From: Endozoicomonadaceae bacterium
Lineage (GTDB): Bacteria; Pseudomonadota; Gammaproteobacteria; Pseudomonadales; Endozoicomonadaceae
Assembly: GCA_015163815.1 (NCBI GenBank)
Contig: JAAOIJ010000023.1
Span: 1-19,896, forward strand
Length of the DNA stretch: 19,896 nucleotides
Direction of reading: 5' to 3'
Both the position numbers and the translations under genes were made by a program. The notes under the pieces were generated by a model. The model was not told where the DNA came from. It did no database searches and saw only the letters and a program-made list of their open reading frames with translations. Shown here piece after piece: positions 7,459-15,639 of this stretch. Each line of letters begins with the position of its first letter. Position 1 is the first letter of the stretch.

Positions 7459-8132
7459 CTCAGCATTCTTTATCTCATTATCAAAGACCCATCCTTGAAA
7501 CACCCAAGAATGAAAAAGAAATTCTTTTACATTCTTGTTGTGCACCTTGCGCTGGTGAAATTATATTAGCCATTCAAGCTTCCAATATTAAACAAACTAT
7601 TTTTTTTTATAACCCTAATATTCATCCTAAACAAGAATATGAAATGCGAAAAAATGAAAATAAACGTTTTTGTGATGCGCATCATATTGAATTTATAGAT
7701 GCTGATTATGATACAGATAATTGGTTTGAACGCATTAAAGGCTTTGAAAATGAACCTGAAAGAGGAAAAAGGTGTACTTTGTGTTTTGATATGCGATTTG
7801 AACGAACTGCCTTGCAAGCGCATGAATCGAATATTAACTTGATTTCTAGCACGCTAGGTATATCCAGATGGAAGAATATGGAGCAAATTAATGCCAGTGG
7901 CACACGTGCAGCTAATCGATACGATCATGTGGTTTATTGGATTTATAATTGGAGAAAACAAGGAGGCGCTCCACGCATGATTGAGTTAGCGAAAGCCGAG
8001 CAATTTTACCAACAAGAATACTGTGGTTGTGTCTATAGTTTACGAGACACCAATCAACATCGACTGAAATCTGGTAAAGAACGGATTAAACGTTTAGTTA
8101 AATTTTATACAGAAGATCCCTCTCAATCATGA
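7455..8132 (+). CDS. queH: Epoxyqueuosine reductase QueH
   Basis: QueH (formerly DUF208) carries out the last step of queuosine biosynthesis, reducing epoxyqueuosine in tRNA at position 34; it is unrelated in sequence to QueG and does not need cobalamin. The 225-residue protein has the expected cysteine sets: CCAPC at 28-32, C107 and C110 in GKRCTLC, and C190/C192 in YCGCVYS. It also has the nearby YNPNIHPKQEYEMR segment, which in this family forms part of the nucleotide/metal region. The C-terminus is basic, which suits tRNA binding. It overlaps bolA by four bases (ATGA), so translation is probably coupled. BolA acts in Fe-S supply and QueH carries an Fe-S cluster, so the pairing may be functional, but that is inference. 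Confidence 0.93.
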   Translation: MTQHSLSHYQRPILETPKNEKEILLHSCCAPCAGEIILAIQASNIKQTIFFYNPNIHPKQEYEMRKNENKRFCDAHHIEFIDADYDTDNWFERIKGFENEPERGKRCTLCFDMRFERTALQAHESNINLISSTLGISRWKNMEQINASGTRAANRYDHVVYWIYNWRKQGGAPRMIELAKAEQFYQQEYCGCVYSLRDTNQHRLKSGKERIKRLVKFYTEDPSQS

Positions 8133-8167
8133 CGATCTCATCGACTGAATCAATCATCTTACCTTGT

Positions 8168-8761
8168 TTATGAGATAATACATAATTTTGCAGAAAATCG
8201 AGCCGTACATTTTTCTTTATAGATAACCCAATTTTCAGGAAGACAGACGGATGTCTCTATTTCATGCTCCAAATAAATGAAGGCGCCTGCTTTAACCCAG
8301 CCGTATTGTTGAATTGCCTGACATAATGGCATCAATAAATCAGTATAAAAAGGCGGATCTAAAAAAATAATATCAAATGGTTGAGCTATTGATTCATGAA
8401 GCCATTTGACAGCATCTGCCCGTATGACTTGATCAGTCGATATATTACGCAAAGCCTTGATATTAGATTGTAATTGATTAAAAATAGGCTTTGATTTTTC
8501 TAAAAAAACGACTTCTTTCGCACCTCTAGATAAAGCTTCAATACCTAAAGCACCACTGCCTGCGAAAGCATCTAAACAACGTGCTGAGTGAATATCAGGC
8601 ATTAACCAATTAAATAATGTTTCTCTCATATGATTTAAAGTAGGTCTCACTAACGCATTTTTTGCCATCATTAAACGACGTCCTTTCCAAGCACCGCCGA
8701 TAATACGCACCCCTTGGCTTGCTGTCTTTTTTTGTGTATCAATCGATTTGTGATAAGACAT
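8168..8761 (-). CDS. rsmD: 16S rRNA (guanine(966)-N2)-methyltransferase
   Basis: RsmD methylates the N2 of G966 in 16S rRNA on the assembled small subunit. The family signature is complete: VRIIGGAWKGRRL (residues 18-30), RPTLNHMRETLFNWL (39-53), SAM-binding motif FAGSGALGIEALSRGA (66-81), an acidic E88 after strand 2 (FLEKS), and catalytic DPPF (135-138). The 197-residue length is normal. Its ATG follows the purN stop with no bases between, placing it at the end of the purM-purN-rsmD unit. It converges on queH with a 35-bp gap and no clear terminator there. Confidence 0.95.
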   Translation of the reverse strand: MSYHKSIDTQKKTASQGVRIIGGAWKGRRLMMAKNALVRPTLNHMRETLFNWLMPDIHSARCLDAFAGSGALGIEALSRGAKEVVFLEKSKPIFNQLQSNIKALRNISTDQVIRADAVKWLHESIAQPFDIIFLDPPFYTDLLMPLCQAIQQYGWVKAGAFIYLEHEIETSVCLPENWVIYKEKCTARFSAKLCIIS

Positions 8762-9412
8762 TTAAGAAATAACCCAACCTGATTGAGGTAATAATTGATA
8801 ATCTAACCAGACTTGATTATTTTCATATTTTAAGCGTTTTTCAGATAACCAAGATAACGCCATTGGATAAATAGAATGCTCTATCATCTGAATACGATTG
8901 GCTAATGTTGAAACGGTATCCGTTGGCTGTACAGCTAAAACAGCTTGTATAATATTGGCACCATCATCTAGCTTTTCAGTCACAAAGTGCACTGTAGCAC
9001 CATGATAAGCTTCCTGATTCTCTAACACACGTTGATGTGTATTTAAACCTTTATATTGAGGCAATAAAGATGGATGTATATTAATAATTTTTCCTGCATA
9101 ATGCCGGACAAAATCAGCAGATAATATTCTCATAAATCCAGCTAATACAATATAGTCAATGCAAAAAGGTAATATCATTTCTTTCAAAGCAAGACCATAC
9201 GTCTCACGAGAAGTAAACGCTTCATGATCTAAGACAATCGTTGGAATATTTTCTTTTTTCGCTCGCATTAATCCAAATACCTGAGCGCAATTACTCAGAA
9301 CGACTTTTATTTCAATACCTAATTGATGCTGCTGATCAATTAATATTTGCAAATTACTGCCATGACCAGAAATAAAAATGGCAACTGGCAAAAGCTTAGC
9401 CTTTTTGTCCAT
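8762..9412 (-). CDS. purN: Phosphoribosylglycinamide formyltransferase
   Basis: PurN transfers the formyl group of 10-formyltetrahydrofolate to glycinamide ribonucleotide, the third step of purine synthesis. The 216-residue protein shows the phosphate-binding ISGHGSNLQ (residues 14-22), folate-site loop DYIVLAGFMRIL (86-97), catalytic N111 and H113 in NIHPSLLPQYKGLNTHQ, and catalytic D149 in EKLDDGANI. Family members usually have KGLHTHQ; here the first His is Asn, outside the catalytic set. It starts two bases after purM (TAAAGATG) and is immediately followed by rsmD. Formyl-folate for this step depends on the one-carbon pool supplied by GlyA, encoded upstream. Confidence 0.95.
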   Translation of the reverse strand: MDKKAKLLPVAIFISGHGSNLQILIDQQHQLGIEIKVVLSNCAQVFGLMRAKKENIPTIVLDHEAFTSRETYGLALKEMILPFCIDYIVLAGFMRILSADFVRHYAGKIINIHPSLLPQYKGLNTHQRVLENQEAYHGATVHFVTEKLDDGANIIQAVLAVQPTDTVSTLANRIQMIEHSIYPMALSWLSEKRLKYENNQVWLDYQLLPQSGWVIS

Positions 9413-9414
9413 CT

Positions 9415-10467
9415 TTATAAACCAGCAAAAAGAATAGTAGGTTTTGCTTGCTGACTTTCAGATTCAACAACTGAACCAATCATCCAAGCTGTTTCACCGG
9501 CGTGTTGCAAGACAGTTAAAGCTGTTTCTGCTTTTTCTTTTGGAATTGTGAGAACCATTCCTACGCCACAATTAAAGGTTTCATACATTTTTTCTGTATT
9601 TAAATTTGCTTTAGATTGAATCCAATCAAATACAGGTCCTTGATGCCAAGTTTGTGTATCAATAATGGCTTTCAAGCCATGCGGCAACGTTCTAGGTAAG
9701 TTTTCAACCAAACCACCTCCTGTAATATGACTCATAGCATGAATCGGCATGATGCGTAGTAATTCACGAATAGCTGAAGCATAAATTCGAGTAGGTGTTA
9801 ATAATTTTGGCAATAAAGCTTCTTCTTGTAGCATCAACTGCAAAGGATTAGATTCTTGTTTTAACAGCGCATGAATTAATGAAAAACCATTTGAGTGCAC
9901 ACCACTTGAAGATAATGCAATCAAAACATCATCTGGTTTGACTTGATGGCTTAAAATTAAATGCTCTTTTTCAATAATGCCGACACAAAATCCGGCTAAA
10001 TCATACAGTTCATCTTCATAGATCACAGGCATTTCAGCCGTTTCTCCGCCAACCAAAGCACAACCTGCCATCTTGCATCCCGTTGCTATCCCTTGAATGA
10101 CAGTTGCTGCTATCTCTACATTTAAACGCCCTGTTGCGTAATAATCTAAAAAAAATAAAGGCTCAGCACCACTCACGATAATATCATTCACACACATCGC
10201 GACTAAATCAATACCAATGGTATCATGCTGATTTAATAGCATCGCTAATTTTAATTTAGTGCCCACGCCATCTGTAGCTGAAATTAAAACGGGTTGCTTA
10301 TAACCTGCAGGTATTTCAACAGCAGCACCAAAACCACCTAATCCAGATAATACTTCTGGACGCATTGTTTTTTTTGCAAAAGGTTTGATTCGTTCAACTA
10401 AAGAGTAGCCTGCTGCAATGTCAACACCTGAATCTTTATAAGTTATTGAATTAGCATTTACTTCCAT
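9415..10467 (-). CDS. purM: Phosphoribosylformylglycinamidine cyclo-ligase
   Basis: PurM (AIR synthetase) closes the imidazole ring with ATP, step five of purine synthesis. At 350 residues it is full length. Landmarks are ITYKDSGVDIAAG (8-20), glycine-rich GLGGFGAA (42-49), ATDGVGTKLKLA (64-75), GCALVGGETAEMP (135-147) and the later SSGVHSNGFSLI and HITGGGLVENLPR motifs that contact ATP and substrate. The ribosome site is exceptionally strong, AAGGTGGTGATG ending about 8 bases before the ATG. The start overlaps the TAA of a 33-codon small ORF in a TAATG arrangement. It leads purM-purN-rsmD. Confidence 0.96.
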   Translation of the reverse strand: MEVNANSITYKDSGVDIAAGYSLVERIKPFAKKTMRPEVLSGLGGFGAAVEIPAGYKQPVLISATDGVGTKLKLAMLLNQHDTIGIDLVAMCVNDIIVSGAEPLFFLDYYATGRLNVEIAATVIQGIATGCKMAGCALVGGETAEMPVIYEDELYDLAGFCVGIIEKEHLILSHQVKPDDVLIALSSSGVHSNGFSLIHALLKQESNPLQLMLQEEALLPKLLTPTRIYASAIRELLRIMPIHAMSHITGGGLVENLPRTLPHGLKAIIDTQTWHQGPVFDWIQSKANLNTEKMYETFNCGVGMVLTIPKEKAETALTVLQHAGETAWMIGSVVESESQQAKPTILFAGL

Positions 10468-10568
10468 TATTTCATCACCACCTTAATTGATCTGCTGTTG
10501 CGTAGCAAGGAAAGGCCTGCACCACTGATTTTGTGTTTTATAGGGTCCAATCCATCGTTTTTTTTCAT
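10467..10568 (-). CDS. Small upstream ORF coupled to purM
   Basis: A 33-codon frame (begins MKKNDGLDPIKHK, ends RSIKVVMK) runs from ATG at 10568 to TAA at 10467-10469, and the TAA overlaps the purM ATG by one base (TAATG). The very strong purM ribosome site lies inside it. The product is basic with no signal peptide or membrane segment and no recognised family. Its own ribosome site is weak (GAG, 6 nt before ATG), and an A8 run follows the start. It could be a translational coupler or leader peptide for purM, or chance. Confidence 0.3.
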   Translation of the reverse strand: MKKNDGLDPIKHKISGAGLSLLRNSRSIKVVMK

Positions 10569-10647
10569 CCAGTGCTCATAGGCATATCATCATAGGTCAT
10601 GCTATAGAGGATAAATTGAAACCTCATCAGCAATGATCAGAGTCAGA

Positions 10648-11136
10648 TCAGCAATCCGAAATTGGAGATTCATCAACATCGTATCCTGTGTTTTTTAGAT
10701 TCTCATTTTGATTGGCTTGGCGTTCATCTATACGACAAGATATCGAAACTTGATCTAGAATACTATTAATATATTTATAAGAATTTTGAGCGCCATAACG
10801 TTTTGCAATACCGACCCCTTCATTAATCACAACCCGATATGGGATATCTTGACAATATGCTAATTCAAAACAACCTAAACGTAAAATTGATAATTCAATG
10901 GGACCTAATTGTTCCACAGGTCGATCTAACCAGGGCAGCATCAGTTTATCTAAATGCATTTGTTTATGAATAACGCCATGCAATAAAGTATGAAAATAGG
11001 GTTTATCAATTTGTTTTAATGCATCCATTGCATGAAATTGTTGTTCAATGATCAACGCATCTTCTGATGACATGACGCGTTGATAGAGTGCTTGAACAGC
11101 TTTTTCTCTTGTTTTTTTTCGAGTAGACTGAGCGTG
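10648..11136 (-). CDS. nusB: Transcription antitermination protein NusB
   Basis: NusB pairs with NusE (ribosomal protein S10) and binds boxA RNA in rRNA antitermination. Its all-helical family pattern is visible: KTREKAVQALYQ near the N-terminus, GPIELSILRLGCFELAYC in the middle (usual v.r.iLR.a.yEL), IPYRVVINEGVGIAKRYG (usual iP.kVvInEai.lAk.fg) and YINSILDQV (usual fvNgvLd). The open frame extends to a TTG at 11184, but the ATG at 11136 is preferred: AGG lies 7 nt before it, and the resulting 162 residues match the family length. The C-terminal 25 residues are acidic and Asn-rich beyond the core. It follows ribH, the usual neighbour. Confidence 0.92.
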   Translation of the reverse strand, partial: HAQSTRKKTREKAVQALYQRVMSSEDALIIEQQFHAMDALKQIDKPYFHTLLHGVIHKQMHLDKLMLPWLDRPVEQLGPIELSILRLGCFELAYCQDIPYRVVINEGVGIAKRYGAQNSYKYINSILDQVSISCRIDERQANQNENLKNTGYDVDESPISDC

Positions 11137-11191
11137 CATATATTTACCTGAATAAAACGATGGATGTATTATTTGGTCAGACAATGGATCA

Positions 11192-11671
11192 TCATTGTAT
11201 TGTTATTTTATTTAACAAATCAACCATTTCTATGGCGACACAAGCTGCTTCGCGTCCTTTATTCCCGTGCTTTAATCCAGCGCGATCTAAAGCTTGCTGG
11301 ACCGTATCTGCTGTTAAAATCCCCATTGTAATGGGTGTATTATACTCTAACATGAGCTGACTAAGCCCACTCATAGCAGATTGTGCTACAAAATCAAAAT
11401 GAGGGGTTTCTCCACGAATAATAGCTCCGACTGTAATAATAGCGCCATAGTATCCTTTAGATAATGCGTTTTTAGCCGTTAAAGGGATTTCTAAAGCACC
11501 GGGACAGGTAATGTGTGTTATTTGATTTTCTTCAATGCCATGACTGGTTAAGCCTAAGCAGGCTCCTTCCACTAAAGCATTGACCACTAAAGCATTCCAC
11601 CCAGTTGATATAATCGCATAATGTGCAGTATTTGCCACTAACTGTCCTATTATTCTTTTCATATACAACAT
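11192..11671 (-). CDS. ribH: 6,7-dimethyl-8-ribityllumazine synthase
   Basis: RibH condenses the ribityl-amino-pyrimidine with dihydroxybutanone phosphate to make lumazine, the penultimate riboflavin step; it normally assembles into pentamers or 60-mers. Motifs are present: CPGALEIPL (residues 56-64), GAIIRGETPHFDFVA with catalytic H91 (82-96), GILTADTVQQALDRAG (117-132) and GNKGREAACVAIEM (136-149). The frame begins MLYMKRI; the fourth residue is an equally possible start. The gene sits between ribD and nusB, with 27 bp to ribD. In many gammaproteobacteria ribE and ribBA lie between ribD and ribH; they are absent here. Confidence 0.95.
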   Translation of the reverse strand: MLYMKRIIGQLVANTAHYAIISTGWNALVVNALVEGACLGLTSHGIEENQITHITCPGALEIPLTAKNALSKGYYGAIITVGAIIRGETPHFDFVAQSAMSGLSQLMLEYNTPITMGILTADTVQQALDRAGLKHGNKGREAACVAIEMVDLLNKITIQ

Positions 11672-11698
11672 ACTTCCAAATTATTTTTACATTACAAA

Positions 11699-12847
11699 CT
11701 AAGATCTTAATGCAATAATTCGCCAATCATGGCCTATTTTTTCAATGGACTGTATTTGAAGCGTTTTATTATTTGATAAATGCTGCAGGTGTAAATCAAA
11801 TAAGGGTAATGCTGTGGAACCCATCACCCTCGGTGCGACATAAATCCAAAACTCATCAATTAAATCCAATTGTAGCATCGAACCTGCTAATTGTGCGCCT
11901 GATTCTAATAATATTTCATTACATTCGCGCTGACCTAATTGATATAATAATTTTTTTAAATCAATTTGATGATGATTTCCTGCACATACAATCGTATCAA
12001 GTGATGCATGTTGCAACGTTTCTGCTGTCTTTTTTTTTAATTCATCTTGCATTTTTTTTATAAAAATATCTTTTTTTTCAAAAGGATAACTTGAAACCCA
12101 CCAAACTGATCCTGGCTGATATAATATGCGAGCCTTAGGGGGTAATCGTTGCTTGGAGTCTAAAATAATACGATAAGGATGGCGATTAAGAGTATTTGCT
12201 ATTGCATCAGGCAAGCGAACAGTTAATGCAGGGTCATCTGCTAAAATAGTGCCAATCCCCGTCATAATACCACAGGATTGCTGTCGTAATTGATGAACCT
12301 CTGTTCTTGCATCAGGCCCTGTAATCCATTTTGACTCACCTGAAGACATGCCTGTTCGGCCATCTAAACTCATCGCCATTTTACAACGAACCCAAGGATA
12401 CCCTCGTGTCATGCGCTGAATAAAGCCTATATTTAATAATCGCGCCTCTTTTTCTAATACACCTAACGTAACTGAGATGCCCGCTTGCCTCAACCGAGCT
12501 ATTCCACGGCCTGATACGGCTGGATTCGGATCAATCATTGCAATAATCACGGCTTTTACTTTCGCTTGAATTAAAGCATCAACACAAGGCGACGTTTTAT
12601 TCCAATGTGAACAGGGCTCTAAAGTGACATAAACAGTTGCCTGTTTCGCCTGTTCTTTGGCTTCCTGTAAAGCAAGTTGCTCTGCATGCGCTTCTCCTGC
12701 TTTCTGATGCCAACCTTGGCCGATACATTGACCTGATTTGACAATAACACAACCTACGCGAGGATTAGGCATGGTCGTGTAGAGGCCTCGTTTTGCTAAT
12801 CGCAAGGCTAACATCATATAATGAATCTGTTCATCAGAAAACAGCAT
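11699..12847 (-). CDS. ribD: Bifunctional riboflavin deaminase/reductase
   Basis: RibD deaminates the pyrimidine product of GTP cyclohydrolase II and then reduces its ribosyl side chain with NADPH. The N-terminal deaminase domain holds the zinc site: H54 and E56 in GEAHAEQ, and C79 and C88 in TLEPCSHWNKTSPC. The C-terminal reductase domain starts about residue 148 (YPWVRCKMAMSLDGRT) and includes ESKWITGPDAR and GIGTILADDPALTVR. At 382 residues it is the standard fused form. Three A8-A9 tracts lie within 50 bases of the reductase part (plus-strand T-runs at 12030-12038, 12052-12059, 12071-12078), a likely slippage zone, although the frame is intact. Confidence 0.96.
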   Translation of the reverse strand: MLFSDEQIHYMMLALRLAKRGLYTTMPNPRVGCVIVKSGQCIGQGWHQKAGEAHAEQLALQEAKEQAKQATVYVTLEPCSHWNKTSPCVDALIQAKVKAVIIAMIDPNPAVSGRGIARLRQAGISVTLGVLEKEARLLNIGFIQRMTRGYPWVRCKMAMSLDGRTGMSSGESKWITGPDARTEVHQLRQQSCGIMTGIGTILADDPALTVRLPDAIANTLNRHPYRIILDSKQRLPPKARILYQPGSVWWVSSYPFEKKDIFIKKMQDELKKKTAETLQHASLDTIVCAGNHHQIDLKKLLYQLGQRECNEILLESGAQLAGSMLQLDLIDEFWIYVAPRVMGSTALPLFDLHLQHLSNNKTLQIQSIEKIGHDWRIIALRS

Positions 12848-12888
12848 GGATAGACCATTTGCAAGAAGATATAGACATGCGATTAGGC

Positions 12889-14157
12889 TTATAATGATTT
12901 CTTATAAACAGGATAAGCTTGACATAAAGCTTTAACGGCTTGTTTAACATCTGTTATCACTGTCTCATCAGGTAGCTGATCTAACACATCAGCAATCCAA
13001 TGTCCTACTTGTTGCGCTTCTTTTTCTTTAAAACCGCGTCGCGTCATTGCAGGCGTCCCTAAACGTAATCCGCTTGTTACAAAAGGGGAGTTTGGATCAT
13101 TCGGAACTGTATTTTTATTCACAGTTAAATGGGCACGACCTAAAGCTTGCTCTGCTTCTTTTCCGGTATAGGGCTTACCTATCAAGTTCACTAATACGAG
13201 ATGATTTTCCGTACCATTTGAAACAAGAGCATACCCTCTTTTTTTCAAGGTATCACATAAGGTTTTAGCATTAGTGAGGACTTGTTTTTGATATTGACGA
13301 AAAGCATCTTCCATTGCTTCTTTAAAACATACGGCTTTTGCAGCAATGACATGGCACAATGGACCGCCTTGTGTTTCAGGAAAAACAGAAAAATCTAATC
13401 TTTTTTGAAAAGCTACATCGGTACTATTGGATAAAATTAAACCTCCACGAGGACCTGCTAATGTTTTATGCGTTGTAGTTGTCACAACATGCGCATAAGG
13501 AATAGGTGAAGGATATTGACCTGCAGCAACCAACCCTGCAACATGAGCCATATCGACAAATAAATAAGCACCGACAGTATCAGCAATATCACGAAAACGC
13601 GCCCAATCAACTCGACCTGAATAGGCAGAAAATCCTGCTAATAATAATTTTGGTTTATGCTCTTTCGCTAAACGCTCTATTTCTACATAATCTAATTGAC
13701 CTTGCTCATCAATACCGTACTGTATCGCATGAAATAATCGACCTGAAAAACTAACATTAGCACCATGTGTCAAGTGACCACCATGCGCTAAACTCATACC
13801 TAAAAAAGTATCTCCAGGCTTCAATAAAGCCATAAAAACCGCGGCATTAGCTTGCGATCCTGAATGTGGCTGAACATTAGCATATGCTGCTTTAAATAAA
13901 GATTTCGAACGTTCTATTGCCATTTTTTCTACCACATCAACATGCTCACAGCCTCCATAATAACGCTTACCTGGATATCCTTCTGCATATTTATTGGTCA
14001 AGACACTCCCTTGCATAGCCATCACTAAAGGTGTTACATAATTTTCTGAAGCAATGAGTTCAATATGCGCTTCTTGTCGAGTTGCTTCAGCCTCCAAGGC
14101 CTGTGCTATTTCAGGATCAAAATCCGAAATGCTTATATTCTCATATTGATTCAACAT
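12889..14157 (-). CDS. glyA: Serine hydroxymethyltransferase
   Basis: GlyA converts serine and tetrahydrofolate to glycine and methylene-tetrahydrofolate, the main source of one-carbon units; it is a PLP enzyme active as a dimer. The protein is 422 residues, standard size. Signatures are HIELIASENYVT (31-42), YAEGYPGKRYYGGCEHVD (57-74), QPHSGSQANAA (96-106), the D202/H205 pair in VDMAHVAGL, and PLP-binding K231 in TTTTHKTLAGPRGG. The C-terminal domain ends normally with TSGLRLGTPAMTRRG. An AGGAG lies about 9 nt before the ATG. It sits 39 bp after psd and 41 bp before ribD, with no strong terminator in either gap, so it may be co-transcribed with both. Confidence 0.97.
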   Translation of the reverse strand: MLNQYENISISDFDPEIAQALEAEATRQEAHIELIASENYVTPLVMAMQGSVLTNKYAEGYPGKRYYGGCEHVDVVEKMAIERSKSLFKAAYANVQPHSGSQANAAVFMALLKPGDTFLGMSLAHGGHLTHGANVSFSGRLFHAIQYGIDEQGQLDYVEIERLAKEHKPKLLLAGFSAYSGRVDWARFRDIADTVGAYLFVDMAHVAGLVAAGQYPSPIPYAHVVTTTTHKTLAGPRGGLILSNSTDVAFQKRLDFSVFPETQGGPLCHVIAAKAVCFKEAMEDAFRQYQKQVLTNAKTLCDTLKKRGYALVSNGTENHLVLVNLIGKPYTGKEAEQALGRAHLTVNKNTVPNDPNSPFVTSGLRLGTPAMTRRGFKEKEAQQVGHWIADVLDQLPDETVITDVKQAVKALCQAYPVYKKSL

Positions 14158-14196
14158 TGATTACTACTCCTATCTTTGCATAATCGCATTGTAATA

Positions 14197-15069
14197 TTAG
14201 CTTATCCATTGACCAAGAGATTGCCCCATGCAAACTATATCATCAGGCTTAAAGTGTTCAGATAATCCCATATGACCGTTTTCAAAACACACAATAACAG
14301 TAGAGCCTAATTGAAAAAACCCCATTTCATCGCCTAATTTAATCTGTAATTTTTGCTTTTTAGCTAATGCCTTAGCATTCCAATGCTGACATTGTTTTGT
14401 ACGTTCAATTTTACCCGTCCAAATAGTATGCAAACTGGCCACTAACATCGCGCCGATCAACACGATTGCCATTAAACCAAACTTTGTTTCAAACCAGCAG
14501 ACTAATCGTTCATTTTTTGAAAATAAATCAGGCAAATAAGCACTTGTTGTTTGATTGACAGAAAATAAACGACCTGGAATATAATCAATTGATTTTAAAG
14601 TTGCATCACAAGGCATATGCACACGATGATAATCATTAGGGGCTAAATAAATTGTAAAAAAATGTCCCTTTTCAAAAGACTCGCATATCACTTGGGTACA
14701 ATTTAATAAAGCATTGACAGAAAAATAGATCCCTTTTGCTTGAATCAGCAAACCTGATATAATAAACCCAAATTGTGTTAATCGGCCATCTGCCGGAGCA
14801 ATAATATCTTGATTATTTTTCGGTAAAGGACGTACATTTTTTTTTAAAGTTCTGGTAAAAAAATCATTAAAACTAATATAATGTTGAATGCATTCACGCT
14901 CTGCTTCTTGTAAGGAAATATTATAACGAAGAACCCATAACTGAATACATATATTTTTGACCCAAATAATTTTACAATCTGCTAAAGCACCCAGAAAACA
15001 AGAAACATATACTTGTGGGATGCATTTTTGTATATATATAAATAATTTATCTCTTAATCGCATTTGCAT
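14197..15069 (-). CDS. psd: Phosphatidylserine decarboxylase proenzyme
   Basis: Psd makes phosphatidylethanolamine from phosphatidylserine at the inner membrane. It is made as a proenzyme that cuts itself to form a pyruvoyl group. Key features (numbered from the longest frame, start 15132) are the APADGRL Asp (D115), APNDYHRVHMP with H169 and H172, LFSVN, NERLVCWFETKFG, and the self-cleavage motif LGSTVI with S277. The long frame overlaps folK. Comparison with known Psd N-termini (MLxxFKLxLQY type) favours starting at the Met at 15069 or 15063, giving about 290 residues; an AAAGG lies about 12 nt before 15069. Next to folK and glyA, an unusual but plausible neighbourhood. Confidence 0.93.
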   Translation of the reverse strand: MQMRLRDKLFIYIQKCIPQVYVSCFLGALADCKIIWVKNICIQLWVLRYNISLQEAERECIQHYISFNDFFTRTLKKNVRPLPKNNQDIIAPADGRLTQFGFIISGLLIQAKGIYFSVNALLNCTQVICESFEKGHFFTIYLAPNDYHRVHMPCDATLKSIDYIPGRLFSVNQTTSAYLPDLFSKNERLVCWFETKFGLMAIVLIGAMLVASLHTIWTGKIERTKQCQHWNAKALAKKQKLQIKLGDEMGFFQLGSTVIVCFENGHMGLSEHFKPDDIVCMGQSLGQWIS

Positions 15070-15121
15070 TACAGATAAATACCTTTTAGCAACATATATA
15101 GACTCAAGTAAAAACATAAAA

Positions 15122-15637
15122 TCATGATTCACTCACAATCTGAGCTAAATCTTTAAAATTTTCTGCTATAACAAATAAACTATTTGCATCTAGCGTCCTG
15201 GCTATTTCTTGCAGCGATTCCCCTGATAAAACCCAGTTAACATCCAAAGATAACAAAGGATATACAACAAAAGAACGATGCATAATTTCTTGATGAGGAA
15301 TCGTTAATCGTTCTGTTTGAATAACACGATCATCGTACCATAAGATATCCAGATCTACAGTACGAGGACCCCATTTGACAGATCTAACTCGATCTTGTTG
15401 TAATTCAATGCTTTGCAAACAATCCAGTAATTCATGTGCCGATAAAGTTGTTTGAATTGATACAACTGCATTGTAATAGTTATCTTGACCTGCAGGACCT
15501 ATAGGCTCACTACAGTATATTTTTGATTCACCGATAATTGTTGTACTAGTTAATACTGATAATGCATGGAATGCTTTTAAAAGCTGTAATGCAGGATAGT
15601 TCAAATTACTACCGAATGCAATATAACTTAATTTCAT
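15122..15637 (-). CDS. folK: HPPK, folate pyrophosphokinase
   Basis: FolK transfers pyrophosphate from ATP to 6-hydroxymethyl-dihydropterin, the step before dihydropteroate formation. The 171-residue protein shows the N-terminal YIAFGSNL (usual y.alGSNl), the S-x-x-Y..EP-G..Q-x-x-YxNAV segment (KIYCSEPIGPAGQDNYYNAV), and the signature R-x-x-x-WGPRTVDLDIL (85-99) with Mg-binding D95 and D97. The C-terminal IPHQEIMHRSFVVYPL is also typical. It begins two bases after the pcnB stop, the common gammaproteobacterial pcnB-folK pair, so the two are likely translated from one message. Confidence 0.94.
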   Translation of the reverse strand: MKLSYIAFGSNLNYPALQLLKAFHALSVLTSTTIIGESKIYCSEPIGPAGQDNYYNAVVSIQTTLSAHELLDCLQSIELQQDRVRSVKWGPRTVDLDILWYDDRVIQTERLTIPHQEIMHRSFVVYPLLSLDVNWVLSGESLQEIARTLDANSLFVIAENFKDLAQIVSES

Positions 15638-15639
15638 GC

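Noticed and set aside
8133..8167. Terminator between queH and rsmD
   Set aside because: Only a weak, distant pairing (TCTCAT with ATGAGA) without a T-run was found.
10468..10647. PurR-type operator before purM
   Set aside because: A short TTGC-GTA-GCAA dyad is present, but it does not match the PurR box.
13506..13754. Plus-strand ORF inside glyA
   Set aside because: It is antisense to a fully conserved enzyme and has a low-complexity composition; a shadow frame. The same applies to the plus-strand frames inside ribD, ribH, pepA and pcnB.
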